The notes under the pieces: generated by a model
What the model was told of the DNA's origin: nothing
Databases searched by the model: none
What the model saw: only the letters and a program-made list of their open reading frames with translations
Part shown: positions 1-8,469 of the stretch, piece by piece
How the letters are laid out: every line of letters begins with the position of its first letter
Numbering within the stretch: the stretch's first letter is position 1
Assembly (NCBI GenBank): GCA_903918375.1
Contig: CAIXED010000046.1
Coordinates: 1 to 32,569, forward strand
DNA length: 32,569 nt
Source: an uncultured Pseudomonadota bacterium
GTDB lineage: Bacteria > Pseudomonadota > Gammaproteobacteria > Methylococcales > Methylomonadaceae
Reading direction: 5' to 3'
Program-made: the position numbers and the translations under genes

Positions 1-141
1 GTGTTGCAGGAAATCGTTCCATAGAACTTCTGCAATATCTGCCATCCCCATCGGTGCACCTGGGTGTCCTGAGTTGGCTTTTTGTACGGCGTCCATGCTA
101 AGTGCGCGGATGGCGTTCGCTAGGTCTCTACGCGAAGGCAT
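1..141 (-). CDS. tkt: Transketolase, N-terminal 47 codons (runs off left edge)
   Basis: Reading the minus strand from an ATG at 139-141 gives 47 codons that remain open to the window edge. The peptide carries the transketolase signature [17 protein letters not shown] at about residues 25-41, where the thiamine-diphosphate enzyme begins. Transketolase shuttles two-carbon units between sugar phosphates; in RuMP methylotrophs it regenerates ribulose 5-phosphate for formaldehyde fixation. A strong GAGGAG ribosome-binding site lies just upstream (about 147-154). It lies downstream of hps-phi on the same strand after a 182-bp gap that contains a hairpin, so it may have its own promoter or be read through. 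Only the start is present, so the full length cannot be judged. Identity is firm from the motif. Confidence 0.9.
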   Translation of the reverse strand, partial: MPSRRDLANAIRALSMDAVQKANSGHPGAPMGMADIAEVLWNDFLQH

Positions 142-283
142 GTTGGTCTCCTCTAATTTGTATTTGTGTGCGATGCTTATTGATAGAAACATCAAGCTGA
201 CTAAGGCTTGGTATCTGCAAGGACAACCATGCTATCGTTTTTGGACTGCGAAACGGTATGACCTTAACACCCAAACTATAATA

Positions 284-314
284 AACCTGTGACCATTTTT
301 AATGATCACAGGTT
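284..314 (-). terminator. Stem-loop downstream of phi
   Basis: AACCTGTGACCA at 284-295 pairs with TGATCACAGGTT at 303-314 (11 of 12 pairs) around a 7-nt loop. It lies 9 bp beyond the phi stop codon and before tkt. On the minus strand the bases after the stem are AT-rich without a clean T-run, so it may act as a weak or partial terminator, or as an mRNA 3'-end stabiliser, rather than a full stop between hps-phi and tkt. Confidence 0.5.
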
Positions 315-323
315 ACATACTGT

Positions 324-857
324 TTATTCTAAATTAGCGTGTCTTGCTCTCATGTCTTCTTCAGCAATACCTTTATCATGAATCATATGTGATACGGTCG
401 CTTCTAAGAACAGCAAGGTAGATAATTCAAATACGGTGCCCATTGGCATTCCTTTAACTTTGCCATATTGTTCATTTCTGCCAATTTGCAAGGTTAGTTC
501 AGCCAAATCACCAATAGTTGATTCATCTTTCGCTGAGATCAGTACAATTTTCGCACCGATTTCTTTAGCTTTTTTAGTAAATGCTACAAGTTGCTCTGTT
601 TCACCAGAACCTGAAATAACGATCAATAAATCGCCGGCTTTAATGCTTGGCGTTACGATTTCACCAACAACACTAACATCGTAGCCGCTATGCATTAAAC
701 GCATTGCGAAGAAACGACCAATCAAACCAGAACGACCAGCACCAGAAACAAAAATTCTTTTAGCTTGGTCTAAAATGGTAGTTAACTGTTGATCGTAATT
801 GTCATCAGTTGCTTCAAGAATACCTTTAATTTTGTCAAAAATTAATTGTTGATGCAT
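324..857 (-). CDS. hxlB: 6-phospho-3-hexuloisomerase (PHI)
   Basis: This 177-residue SIS-domain protein isomerises D-arabino-hex-3-ulose 6-phosphate to fructose 6-phosphate, the second step of formaldehyde fixation in the ribulose monophosphate pathway, in the cytoplasm. The SIS phosphosugar-binding features are visible: GAGRSGLIGRFFAMRL at about residues 39-54 and the phosphate-binding SGSGET at about 82-87. Length is normal for PHI. The ATG at 855-857 follows the hps stop codon by only 3 bp, so the two genes are cotranscribed and probably translationally coupled; only a weak GGCGG stands upstream. The pairing with HPS makes the assignment very secure. In methylotroph literature the gene is also called hpi or phi. 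Confidence 0.95.
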   Translation of the reverse strand: MHQQLIFDKIKGILEATDDNYDQQLTTILDQAKRIFVSGAGRSGLIGRFFAMRLMHSGYDVSVVGEIVTPSIKAGDLLIVISGSGETEQLVAFTKKAKEIGAKIVLISAKDESTIGDLAELTLQIGRNEQYGKVKGMPMGTVFELSTLLFLEATVSHMIHDKGIAEEDMRARHANLE

Positions 858-860
858 GAC

Positions 861-1508
861 TTATACCGCCGCAGCTTCAACCAATTCACGAATTTCACGA
901 GCTGCTTCTGCTGGAGATGCTGCACCGTAAATCGCTGCGCCAACTACGATAATGTTCGCGCCTGCTTCAACAACTTGTTGAACAGTTGATTGTTTAATAC
1001 CGCCAGCAACAGAAATTCTAACGTTTAAGCCCAAACGAGCTACGTCTTGCAAATCAGCGAATGGAGTTTGGCCAGCTGCTTGAGCGTCTAAGCCAGTGTG
1101 AATACCAACGATTTGAGCGCCTAATTTAACAGACTCTCTAGCAACATAGGCTTTGTCTTCAACGTTGATCAAGTCAATTTGAACTTCAGCGCCGTGTTTT
1201 TTAGCTGCTTTGATAACGCCACCGATAGTAGCCAAACCAGATACGCCCAATACGGTTACGATGTCAGCACCAGCTGCATAGAATGCACCTGCTTCGTATT
1301 CGCCAGCATCCATAGTTTTCAAGTCTACTAACAACAATTTGTCTGGGAAACGTTGTCTTAATTCATTAACCAAATTGATACCGTTGTATTTGATGCAAGG
1401 TGTACCAATTTCGAAAATATCGACATAAGGTGCTACTTGGTCAGCCAACGCAACTGTTTGGTTGAAGTCTAATGAATCCAACGCCATTTGAATTAATGGT
1501 CTTGCCAT
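861..1508 (-). CDS. hxlA: 3-hexulose-6-phosphate synthase (HPS)
   Basis: This 215-residue TIM-barrel enzyme of the orotidine-5'-phosphate decarboxylase superfamily condenses formaldehyde with ribulose 5-phosphate to hexulose 6-phosphate, the entry step of RuMP carbon assimilation. Visible features are EIGTPCIKYNG near residue 33, the metal/catalytic motif DLKTMD at about 62-67, and a C-terminal phosphate-binding stretch with VAGGIKQSTV and ANIIVVGAAIY. The length fits the stand-alone family, not an HPS-PHI fusion. The start ATG (1506-1508) has a GGAG ribosome-binding site about 8 nt upstream. It is the first gene of the hps-phi operon and has a candidate promoter at 1604-1633. It is also annotated hps or rmpA. 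Confidence 0.95.
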   Translation of the reverse strand: MARPLIQMALDSLDFNQTVALADQVAPYVDIFEIGTPCIKYNGINLVNELRQRFPDKLLLVDLKTMDAGEYEAGAFYAAGADIVTVLGVSGLATIGGVIKAAKKHGAEVQIDLINVEDKAYVARESVKLGAQIVGIHTGLDAQAAGQTPFADLQDVARLGLNVRISVAGGIKQSTVQQVVEAGANIIVVGAAIYGAASPAEAAREIRELVEAAAV

Positions 1509-1603
1509 GTGATGTGCTCCGAAAGTTTTTAATTTTTAGTAATAGCCGATTTGCGAACTGCCACAACCTGCTAGGCTTGTCACATACTTGTGATGCATCT
1601 GTA

Positions 1604-1633
1604 ACTGTAAGATAGAAATGGGATACATGTCAA
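1604..1633 (-). promoter_or_regulatory. Candidate sigma70 promoter of hps-phi
   Basis: On the minus strand, a perfect TTGACA (plus coordinates 1628-1633) is followed after 18 bp by TACAGT (1604-1609), 4 of 6 matches to the -10 consensus. Transcription would start near 1597 and leave an untranslated leader of roughly 90 nt before hps. This is inference from consensus only; strong expression of hps in RuMP methylotrophs fits a good -35 box. Confidence 0.45.
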
Positions 1634-1716
1634 TGCCTACTGATATAGCACCCATACAGGCTTGGACATATCTGATGCCGTAAAAACTTAGGAATTGTCG
1701 TTAACATATTATCCGA

Positions 1717-1753
1717 CAACAAAACGGGCCATCTTTCGATGAAAAATGGCCCG
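1717..1753 (-). terminator. Intrinsic terminator of the ComEA-like gene
   Basis: CGGGCCAT (1725-1732) pairs perfectly with ATGGCCCG (1746-1753) around a 13-nt loop. On the minus strand the GC-rich stem is followed by TTTTGTTG. It begins 12 bp past the stop codon of the 1766-2074 gene, so it separates that gene from the hps-phi promoter region. Confidence 0.8.
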
Positions 1754-1765
1754 CTATTTTGCTAA

Positions 1766-2074
1766 CTATTTTGTTTTTTTAGCAGGATCAGTTTTCTCTG
1801 ATTTTTTATCGCCTGCTGGAGCAGAATCCGCAAAAACAATATCTTTTTCGATCAATGCGATGGTTTTTGCACCAATTCCACTAACATTTTCAATATCTTT
1901 GACCGATTTAAAATCACCATGCTCAGTCCTATATTGAACAATGGCCGCCGCTTTTTTGGGGCCTATATTGGTTAACGACTTTGAAATTGTGTCGGCATCG
2001 GCTTTATTAATATCAACAGGTTCAGCAAAAACAGACCATGAGCAAAGCATTAAAATTGCAAAAATTTTTTTCAT
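1766..2074 (-). CDS. Small secreted helix-hairpin-helix (ComEA-like) protein
   Basis: The 102-residue product has a signal peptide (MKKIFAILMLCSWSVFA, probable cleavage after residue 17) and then one helix-hairpin-helix DNA-binding module: DINKADADTISKSL, IGPKKAAAIVQYR and VSGIGAKTIALI. This is the layout of the stand-alone ComEA-type proteins of proteobacteria, which bind double-stranded DNA in the periplasm during uptake. The tail after about residue 82 is lysine-rich and low-complexity. GGAG lies about 8 nt before the ATG at 2072-2074. It appears monocistronic, with a good terminator at 1717-1753. No other competence gene is in the window, so a role in uptake is family knowledge, not context. 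Confidence 0.8.
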   Translation of the reverse strand: MKKIFAILMLCSWSVFAEPVDINKADADTISKSLTNIGPKKAAAIVQYRTEHGDFKSVKDIENVSGIGAKTIALIEKDIVFADSAPAGDKKSEKTDPAKKTK

Positions 2075-2191
2075 AATTAGCTCCGTAAATTAATTAAATT
2101 TGCCTTGAGCACCTCTCAATCCATTTATCAAAAACTGATAATGCTCGCTAGAAAGACTAGTTCAGACTTTTAAATTTACAAGCTCAATAAA

Positions 2192-3163
2192 TCAATCAAC
2201 CTCGGCAATGACTATTGCTCTCACCGGCGCAGGTAGACCTTCACAAGTTAAAGCCTGATTATCTTTATCAAGAAAATCGCTTAACGAATGAAAACGCATC
2301 CAATCAGTGCTTCGCTGCTCTTGAATACTGGTTTTGGTCACATCAACCAAACGAATATTTTTAAATCCGCAACGCCGCATCCACAACATCAACAGCTCAC
2401 TACTCGGTAAAAACCAAACATTCCGCATTTGTGCATAGCGATTTTCAGGCACTAAAACCGTATTAATATCGCCATCAACGATTAACGTTTCCAAGATTAA
2501 TTCTCCACCTGGACGCAAACAGCCTTTCAATTCCAGCAAGTGCTCAAGCGGTGATCGTCGGTGATACAGAACCCCCATAGAAAACACGGTATCAAATGCT
2601 TTGGTTTCTGCCGGTACATCTTCAATACCTAACGGCAACACATAAACCGGCGCCTCACCATGCAGTTTACGAATCGCTTGAAACTGCATCACGCTCAACA
2701 AGGTCGGATCAATACCCAGCACTAACTTAGCGCCAGCACCATACATCCGCCAACAATGATAGCCATTGCCACAGCCGACATCCAAAACCAAACGATTTTT
2801 TAGCGACGAAATATGCTGACTCAGTCGATCCCACTTCCAATCAGAGCGCCATTCGGTATCAACGTCAATCCCAAATAATTGATATGGCCCTTTTCGCCAA
2901 GGATGCAAGCCCATCAAATTATCATAAAGCGCTTGGCGCTCAACCCCAGTCAAATCGGCTTCAGCACCAATCCTTACTTGAGCCAACAAATCAACATCAT
3001 TGGCAGCTAACCGAGGCAATTCTTCAACGATCTTCTGCCAACGCGGCAAATCACCGTGGGCTTGATTGGCAAACGCCCGTTCTAACTGACTAGGCAATAA
3101 GCTTACCCATTCACCGGCGCCAGCAACTTCTAAAGCTTGATACAAAAGCTGATAGTCAATCAT
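2192..3163 (-). CDS. cmoB: tRNA U34 carboxymethyltransferase CmoB
   Basis: This 323-residue SAM-superfamily enzyme transfers a carboxymethyl group from carboxy-S-adenosylmethionine to 5-hydroxyuridine at tRNA position 34, giving cmo5U, which widens wobble decoding. It contains LMGLHPWRKGPYQLFGI around residues 84-100, the Rossmann glycine motif LDVGCGNGYHCWRM near 128-141, and FSMGVLYHRRSP near 195-206, all characteristic of CmoB. Length matches the family (about 323). Its ATG overlaps the last bases of cmoA by 4 bp, so the pair forms one transcription and translation unit. No clear terminator follows it, only short AT-rich inverted repeats in the 117 bp before the ComEA-like gene. Confidence 0.95.
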   Translation of the reverse strand: MIDYQLLYQALEVAGAGEWVSLLPSQLERAFANQAHGDLPRWQKIVEELPRLAANDVDLLAQVRIGAEADLTGVERQALYDNLMGLHPWRKGPYQLFGIDVDTEWRSDWKWDRLSQHISSLKNRLVLDVGCGNGYHCWRMYGAGAKLVLGIDPTLLSVMQFQAIRKLHGEAPVYVLPLGIEDVPAETKAFDTVFSMGVLYHRRSPLEHLLELKGCLRPGGELILETLIVDGDINTVLVPENRYAQMRNVWFLPSSELLMLWMRRCGFKNIRLVDVTKTSIQEQRSTDWMRFHSLSDFLDKDNQALTCEGLPAPVRAIVIAEVD

Positions 3164-3888
3164 TTCAAGGCAATCATTGAAGCAAAATTAAAATACTGAA
3201 ACCAAACTTCAACACTACTAAATCCAACTTTGCTTAATCGCTGGCGATGCGTTGCAAATGATTCTGCAATCAATACATTTTCTAGTGCAGTGCGTTTTTG
3301 ACTGATTTCCATATCGCTATAGCCTTGAGCTTTTTTAAACAAATGATGCATATCCATTTGCAACTCATGCTGTTTATCATCATCAAAAGCCAACTTCTCT
3401 GACAAAATTAACAATCCACCCGGCAACAAGCCCTGCCAAATTTTCGCTAATAACTGCTCTCTGTCTTCGATGGGGATAAATTGCAACGTAAAATTAAGTA
3501 CGACCACCGATGCGTTGACAATTTCAATGTCGCGAATATCGGCGCACTGAACATCAATTTGGGCATTGGGAATTGCTTGCAAGCCTGATCGAAACCGACT
3601 CACCATCGCTTCCGAATTATCAACCGCTACAATTTGACAATTTTCGGCTTTGATTTGTTGACGCATAGCTAAACTGGCCGCACCTAACGAGCACCCCAAG
3701 TCATAACAATAACTATTGTCTTGCCCAAACCGCCCTGCTAACAAACCAATCGCTGAAATCATGGCACTGTAACCAGGCACCGAGCGCTGAATCATATCCG
3801 GGAACACATCAACCACAGCCTCATCAAAATTAAAGGCTGCAACCTGTCCCAATGGATTAGCGTAAATAGAATCTTTGCTGAATTGCAT
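3160..3888 (-). CDS. cmoA: Carboxy-S-adenosyl-L-methionine synthase CmoA
   Basis: CmoA makes carboxy-SAM from SAM and prephenate, the cofactor that CmoB uses on tRNA. The protein shows the Rossmann motif YDLGCSLGAASL, FDEAVVDVFPDMIQRSVPGY close to the N-terminus, and VVLNFTLQFIP, all hallmarks of the family. The frame stays open to a TTG at 3909, but I place the start at the ATG 3886-3888, giving 242 residues beginning MQFSKDSIYANP, which matches the usual length of about 245 and the usual short lead before FDE-VFPDM. The ribosome-binding site is weak. It overlaps cmoB by 4 bp. Confidence 0.93.
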   Translation of the reverse strand: MQFSKDSIYANPLGQVAAFNFDEAVVDVFPDMIQRSVPGYSAMISAIGLLAGRFGQDNSYCYDLGCSLGAASLAMRQQIKAENCQIVAVDNSEAMVSRFRSGLQAIPNAQIDVQCADIRDIEIVNASVVVLNFTLQFIPIEDREQLLAKIWQGLLPGGLLILSEKLAFDDDKQHELQMDMHHLFKKAQGYSDMEISQKRTALENVLIAESFATHRQRLSKVGFSSVEVWFQYFNFASMIALK

Positions 3889-3937
3889 AAAGATTGCCAC
3901 TGATTTCAAAATCTGAAATCAGCGGCTGAGATAAGGA

Positions 3938-4585
3938 TTAAGAGTGATTTTGTGCACTAAGCGCTTCATTGTTGCGCTTAGCTAATTGATCAATAACCTG
4001 CTGAAGCGAACCAGATTGCTCAACTTCATTTTTAAAGCTAGTTCTGTAGTTAGTCACCAAACTCACGCCTTCAATCGAAATATCGTAAACCTTCCAAGCA
4101 CCGTTGATATTATGCATCCTGTAATTGACTGCGATTGGCTGCAAACCTGGCTGCAAAATTTCGGTTTTAACCATCGCCTTTTTTTCGTTTTCTTCCTTAT
4201 TAACCGGCAAGAAACGCACAGACCAATCCTTAAATTCTACAAACGCTCTGGAATAAGTTCTAACCAGTAAAATTTGAAACTCTTTTTTAAAGTTATCTTT
4301 TTCAGCTGGCGAAGCATCTTTCCATAATTTGCCCAAAACTAATTGAGAAATCACATCAAAATCAACATGCGGATAAATTACTTCATTAACAAACGCATTA
4401 ATTTTGCGAAAATCTTGCGTAAAACCCGGCTCTTGCATCCGTACTTTTAATTTATTAGATGCATCTTCAATCGCAGTTTGCGGCTCAGCAAAATCTGCTG
4501 CAAACGCATTCATTGAAACCAACAAACCAGCACACAAACTAAAAACAACAACTCGAATAAAGGACATATAGTATTTACTTTTCAT
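3938..4585 (-). CDS. MlaC/Ttg2D-family periplasmic phospholipid-binding protein
   Basis: The product begins with an export signal (core VVVFSLCAGLLVSMNAFA) followed by a soluble domain with the MlaC/Ttg2-family pattern: helices before FVNEVIYPHVDFDVISQLVLG, KDNFKKEFQILLVRTYSRAF, and strands ending in WKVYDISIEGVSLVTNYR. MlaC ferries glycerophospholipids between outer-membrane MlaA and the inner-membrane MlaFEDB transporter. The frame opens from a TTG at 4693, but that would put 36 extra residues before the signal peptide; the ATG at 4585 (MKSKYY, 215 residues) or the one at 4567 gives a normal N-terminus. No other mla gene is nearby; it follows rsfS, so it may be a paralogue working with another complex. 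No gene symbol is assigned for that reason. Confidence 0.82.
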   Translation of the reverse strand: MKSKYYMSFIRVVVFSLCAGLLVSMNAFAADFAEPQTAIEDASNKLKVRMQEPGFTQDFRKINAFVNEVIYPHVDFDVISQLVLGKLWKDASPAEKDNFKKEFQILLVRTYSRAFVEFKDWSVRFLPVNKEENEKKAMVKTEILQPGLQPIAVNYRMHNINGAWKVYDISIEGVSLVTNYRTSFKNEVEQSGSLQQVIDQLAKRNNEALSAQNHS

Positions 4586-4689
4586 CAAAAAATTATCTAA
4601 CCTGTACCGAACATCCTCAAAATTGCAGAGCCGATACGCCAAAAATACAATCCTACTTATCTTACTATCAAAACCAAATCTGACAAACC

Positions 4690-5031
4690 TCAAACGTTAG
4701 AGTTTGCAGCAGGAACTGACCACAATTTTTCCAACTGATAAAACTCGCGAGCTTGTCCAGTCATAATATGAACAATCACATCACCCAAATCCAATAAAAC
4801 CCAATCAGAAACTTGAGCACCCTCTACCCCAAGTGGCATTACACCATTTTCTTTAACTTTTTCAGCAACATAATCAGATAGTGACTTAGCATGGCGAGCT
4901 GAAGTGGCGCTCGTAATTACCATATAGTCAGTAATACTGCTTTTATCGCCGACATAAAGGGTCACTATGTTTTCACCTTTGCGAAAATCTAATTCGGTTT
5001 CTACTAATTTAACTAATTCGTCAGTTTGCAT
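4690..5031 (-). CDS. rsfS: Ribosomal silencing factor RsfS
   Basis: This 113-residue protein belongs to the RsfS/Iojap family, which binds ribosomal protein L14 on the 50S subunit and blocks subunit joining during nutrient limitation. Typical features are DKSSITDYMVITSATSARHA near residues 28-47, the GVEGAQVSDWVLLDLGDVIVH stretch, and REFYQLEKLW near the C-terminus. Length is normal. An AGGA lies about 7 nt before the ATG at 5029-5031. It overlaps the end of nadD by 11 bp; nadD-rsfS adjacency is a widely conserved arrangement. Confidence 0.95.
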   Translation of the reverse strand: MQTDELVKLVETELDFRKGENIVTLYVGDKSSITDYMVITSATSARHAKSLSDYVAEKVKENGVMPLGVEGAQVSDWVLLDLGDVIVHIMTGQAREFYQLEKLWSVPAANSNV

Positions 5032-5674
5032 TCAATGTCCTGTCGTTTAAGGGTGCAGCTTGATAAAGTTGATGCTGCCTAATAAAAGCTAACACGGCAT
5101 CGGGCAATAAAAATTGCGGATTACCGTCTGTGGCAATAATTTGCCTAATTTGGGTTGCCGATATATCCAGCGGCGTGACCGCTTGAAAAAACAAATAACC
5201 GGCTGATTTAGCTGCCAACATCTCTCGCTGACTAACCAAGCGCTGTCGAAAAAACTCAGACTCGGGCTGCAAACTAAAATTAGGCCTAGTCATAACTACC
5301 AAATGCGCGTAATCAAATAATTGCTGCCAACGATGCCATTTTTCTAAGCCCAGAAAAGCATCGGCACCAATAAACAAGATGATCGATTGCTCCGGCATTT
5401 CTTGGCGCAGTGACCTCAAAGTATCAACCATATAAGATGGCCCTTCTCGGTCTAATTCTCGGCTATCAGCAATAAATCCCGCCACACCATCAATCGCTAA
5501 CTGCAACATTTCCATGCGCGTTTGACCTAAAACCTCGGGCTGCTCGCGATGCGGCGGCTGGCGACAAGGAATTAATCGCAATTGATCCAGATTAAATAAG
5601 GCTTGAACCTCTAATGCGGTTCGTAAATGCCCATAATGAATCGGATTAAATGTGCCGCCATAAACACCAATCAT
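5021..5674 (-). CDS. nadD: Nicotinate-nucleotide adenylyltransferase NadD
   Basis: NadD adenylates nicotinate mononucleotide to deamido-NAD, the penultimate step in NAD synthesis. The 217-residue protein has the nucleotidyltransferase fold signature GGTFNPIHYGHLR at residues 6-18, with the HxGH-type catalytic motif, and ISATQIR near the C-terminus, matching the conserved S/TxxxxR site. The start ATG overlaps the proA stop codon by one base, so translation is probably coupled; I see no separate ribosome-binding site. It belongs to the proA-nadD-rsfS run. Confidence 0.95.
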   Translation of the reverse strand: MIGVYGGTFNPIHYGHLRTALEVQALFNLDQLRLIPCRQPPHREQPEVLGQTRMEMLQLAIDGVAGFIADSRELDREGPSYMVDTLRSLRQEMPEQSIILFIGADAFLGLEKWHRWQQLFDYAHLVVMTRPNFSLQPESEFFRQRLVSQREMLAAKSAGYLFFQAVTPLDISATQIRQIIATDGNPQFLLPDAVLAFIRQHQLYQAAPLNDRTLNAN

Positions 5675-6930
5675 TACTGGCGAATATGGCCGCCGCCCAA
5701 CACAATAAATTTCAGCGAAGTTAGGCCCTGCAATCCAACTGGCCCGCGTGCATGTAATTTATCAGTACTAATGCCAATTTCAGCACCTAAGCCATATTCA
5801 AAACCATCAGCAAAACGGGTCGAGGCATTCACCATCACTGAACTCGAATCCACTTCACGCAAAAAGCGTCGCGCTAAGGTGTAATCTTCAGTAACGATAG
5901 ACTCAGTATGCGCTGAGCTGTATTGATTAATATGGGCAATTGCTTCATCAATATCGGCAACGATTTTGATGGATAAAATTGGCGCTAAATATTCCGTTTG
6001 CCAATCTTCTTCAGTCGCTCGAACACAATCAGGAATCAGCGAACAAGTTTTTAAGCAACCTCTTAATTCAACACCTTTTTCACGGTATTTTTCAGCCAAA
6101 ATCGGTAAAACTTGCCCTGCAATCGCTTCTGAAACCAATAAGGTTTCCATCGCGTTGCAAACCCCATAACGATGAGTTTTTGCATTAACCGCAATCGCTA
6201 CCGCTTTTTCAATATTGGCTTTCGCGTCAATATAAACATGACAAATCCCATCCAAGTGTTTAATCACCGGAATCGTTGCCTCTGCACTAATTCGCTCGAT
6301 AAGGCTTTTGCCACCGCGCGGCACGATGACATCAACAAATTCTTTTAAGGTAATCAATTCACCAACAGCCGCTCTGTCAGTGGTTTCAACCACTTGCACG
6401 GCTTGCTGAGGCAAATCTGCCGCAGCTAAACCTTGAGCAATACAAGCAGCAATCGCACGATTAGAATGAATCGATTCCGAACCACCGCGAAGAATACAAG
6501 CATTGCCGGCTTTCAAACATAAAGCCGCAGCATCAATCGTTACATTGGGACGGGACTCGTAAATAATGCCGATAACCCCTAAAGGTACGCGCATTTGTCC
6601 AACTTGAATCCCGCTAGGCCGATAACTTAAACCACTGATTTCACCCACTGGATCAGGCAAAGCCGCTACTTGCTTTAAGCCCTCAATCATCGCTTCAATA
6701 CGAGCAGGGGTTAATTGCAATCTGTCCAACGATGCGGCATCCATACCGTTATCTTTTGCAGCTTGTAAATCTTTTTGATTTTCAACCACCAAATCAGCAC
6801 TACCGGCAGCAATCGCCTCAGCAATACTTAACAAAGCACGATTTTTTTGACTGGTTTCAGCTTTGCTAATAGCGCGTCCGGCTTGTCTAGCCTGCTGCCC
6901 CAATTGCTGCATGTATTGTTTAATATCCAC
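5674..6930 (-). CDS. proA: Gamma-glutamyl phosphate reductase ProA
   Basis: ProA reduces gamma-glutamyl phosphate with NADPH to glutamate semialdehyde in proline synthesis. The protein shows [32 protein letters not shown], the region of the catalytic cysteine ([11 protein letters not shown]), [20 protein letters not shown] and a C-terminal [11 protein letters not shown], all typical of the aldehyde-dehydrogenase-fold family. No ATG exists at the expected N-terminus. I favour the GTG at 6928-6930 ([18 protein letters not shown], 418 residues), which aligns with the short lead seen in pseudomonad ProA; a TTG at 6936 is the alternative. proB is not in the window. It is the first gene of the proA-nadD-rsfS run. 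Confidence 0.94.
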   Translation of the reverse strand: MDIKQYMQQLGQQARQAGRAISKAETSQKNRALLSIAEAIAAGSADLVVENQKDLQAAKDNGMDAASLDRLQLTPARIEAMIEGLKQVAALPDPVGEISGLSYRPSGIQVGQMRVPLGVIGIIYESRPNVTIDAAALCLKAGNACILRGGSESIHSNRAIAACIAQGLAAADLPQQAVQVVETTDRAAVGELITLKEFVDVIVPRGGKSLIERISAEATIPVIKHLDGICHVYIDAKANIEKAVAIAVNAKTHRYGVCNAMETLLVSEAIAGQVLPILAEKYREKGVELRGCLKTCSLIPDCVRATEEDWQTEYLAPILSIKIVADIDEAIAHINQYSSAHTESIVTEDYTLARRFLREVDSSSVMVNASTRFADGFEYGLGAEIGISTDKLHARGPVGLQGLTSLKFIVLGGGHIRQ

Positions 6931-7002
6931 AACCAACTACCCAATAGAGTGCAAAAAAGCCACATTATACCTGCAGAATCGGCTTTAGGCCCGTCACTTC
7001 AA

Positions 7003-8292
7003 CTATCGTTGTTTAATTTGGCCGGCATTGCCCAACCAAGCGATAGCCTTATCTACCAACCAAAACCGCGCAAACTCGTCATTTTTAACCACCGCATCCA
7101 AAAATGCCGAACTGACACTCGCTACAGCCGCAACCTGCTTATAACTTTGCTCAACATTTCGTCGCCCACGATCGCCGATTAAGCCTGCAATTAAACCCTC
7201 ATTGGCATGAGCATTTCGACGCCCTACCTGCGAACCGCCAAACTGCTCTTGATCCGACAATCCTCGCCGACCAGCCGCAAACCGCGAATTAACCTCTGAA
7301 CCCGCCAATACCTGATGTCCAGCACTTTGCAACATCAACAAATACTTACTACCCGCAGCCGCGTGTTCCCACAACGAAGTTCTAACCGAAGCCGAGCTGA
7401 TCGCATAAGGATCATTATCTTCCGTACCAGTCACCACCAATAACGGCAACTTAATCGCTTGAAACCGACTACGGACATTGCCTTTAGCCAAATTAACCGA
7501 TGGACTGATAGTAATTGCCGCTAAAGGCTTAAATTCGGGCGATTCAGGCAAAGCGCTATCAAAATTTTCACCAATCACGCCCGCCACGGTTTGCGCCCCC
7601 AAGTCATAACCAGCAATAATCACTTTCGATAAATCAACGCTTGCAAGTTGACCTAATGATTTACGCGCTTTCAATTGCTGATAAGCCCAAAACACCTGCT
7701 GCATACGCTGCTTTAAGTTATCAACCGCAAAATATTCGTGGCCTAAATAACGTAATTCACTGTTTTGAGCACTACGCGAAGGCCGTTGCAACTTCCCGCC
7801 AAACCAGCCTTCGGTTAACGATTGAGATTGCTCAACTTCATCCTCTGCTTCAAAACCATCCTCTCTCTCAAGCTCAGGATTGAGTTTTTTCATGGCCTCG
7901 ATTTCCTTCAGGGCCTGACCAATCAAAACTGGCTGCAAACTGAACACCGCATAACCGGCTTTTGCCCAAGTTTCTCGCCAAATTCGTCCGGCATTTGCAT
8001 CTTCGCCCAAGCTCGGTAAATAGATAATCAAAGGATAATTGCCTGCTGCGGTCGGCATAGTCATCATCGTATCTAATTGCACATGATCATGATTCCAAGC
8101 CACACGCTGACTATCAATTTCTATCTCTGCACCAGCAACATATCCACCTTTACTCTGTGTCTCAGCCAGTTTTTGCGTTTGAACTTCCACGCTGGGTTGA
8201 CTCGATCGCATAGCGCAACTCGCCAATAAACAACTGAAACCAGCAATCCAAAAAACTTGGATCAGCTTACGAGATTTAAAATGCGACAACAT
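7003..8292 (-). CDS. Alpha/beta-hydrolase-fold lipoprotein
   Basis: From the ATG at 8290-8292, with GGAG upstream, the protein is 429 residues. It starts with a lipoprotein signal (hydrophobic core then LASC, modified Cys26), so it should be membrane-anchored in the envelope. After a linker, an alpha/beta-hydrolase domain runs from about residue 70: strand NYPLIIYLPSLGEDA, nucleophile elbow AGYDLGAQ (Asp230 where Ser is usual), LPLLVVTGTEDNDPY (acid region) and SAGHQVL with His326. It resembles the platelet-activating-factor acetylhydrolase/dienelactone hydrolase class but I cannot give a substrate. Residues about 128-180 form a charged insertion. The upstream TTG/ATG lead from 8361 is unlikely because it would bury the signal peptide. 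Confidence 0.72.
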   Translation of the reverse strand: MLSHFKSRKLIQVFWIAGFSCLLASCAMRSSQPSVEVQTQKLAETQSKGGYVAGAEIEIDSQRVAWNHDHVQLDTMMTMPTAAGNYPLIIYLPSLGEDANAGRIWRETWAKAGYAVFSLQPVLIGQALKEIEAMKKLNPELEREDGFEAEDEVEQSQSLTEGWFGGKLQRPSRSAQNSELRYLGHEYFAVDNLKQRMQQVFWAYQQLKARKSLGQLASVDLSKVIIAGYDLGAQTVAGVIGENFDSALPESPEFKPLAAITISPSVNLAKGNVRSRFQAIKLPLLVVTGTEDNDPYAISSASVRTSLWEHAAAGSKYLLMLQSAGHQVLAGSEVNSRFAAGRRGLSDQEQFGGSQVGRRNAHANEGLIAGLIGDRGRRNVEQSYKQVAAVASVSSAFLDAVVKNDEFARFWLVDKAIAWLGNAGQIKQR

Positions 8293-8469
8293 GACTTTGC
8301 AACTCCGGCAAAAACAGGCAAGAAAAAAATGATTACTCACTAAATCAACAAAACTATGCAAACGATTTAGCAGAAAAAAGACATCAAGTCAGTTCAGCGA
8401 GCTTATATCACTAAACAAATCGAAACTATCGGAAGGAATTTTGGTTTAAAACCGAATTGACTAAAGCTA

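Noticed and set aside
74-292. Plus-strand 72-residue ORF over the tkt start
   Set aside because: Overlaps the transketolase N-terminus on the opposite strand and the intergenic hairpin; no family resemblance.
2103-2160. Short inverted repeats (TTATCA/TGATAA and CTAG/CTAG) after cmoB considered as terminator or regulatory RNA
   Set aside because: Stems of 4-6 AT-rich pairs without a T-run are expected by chance in this base composition.
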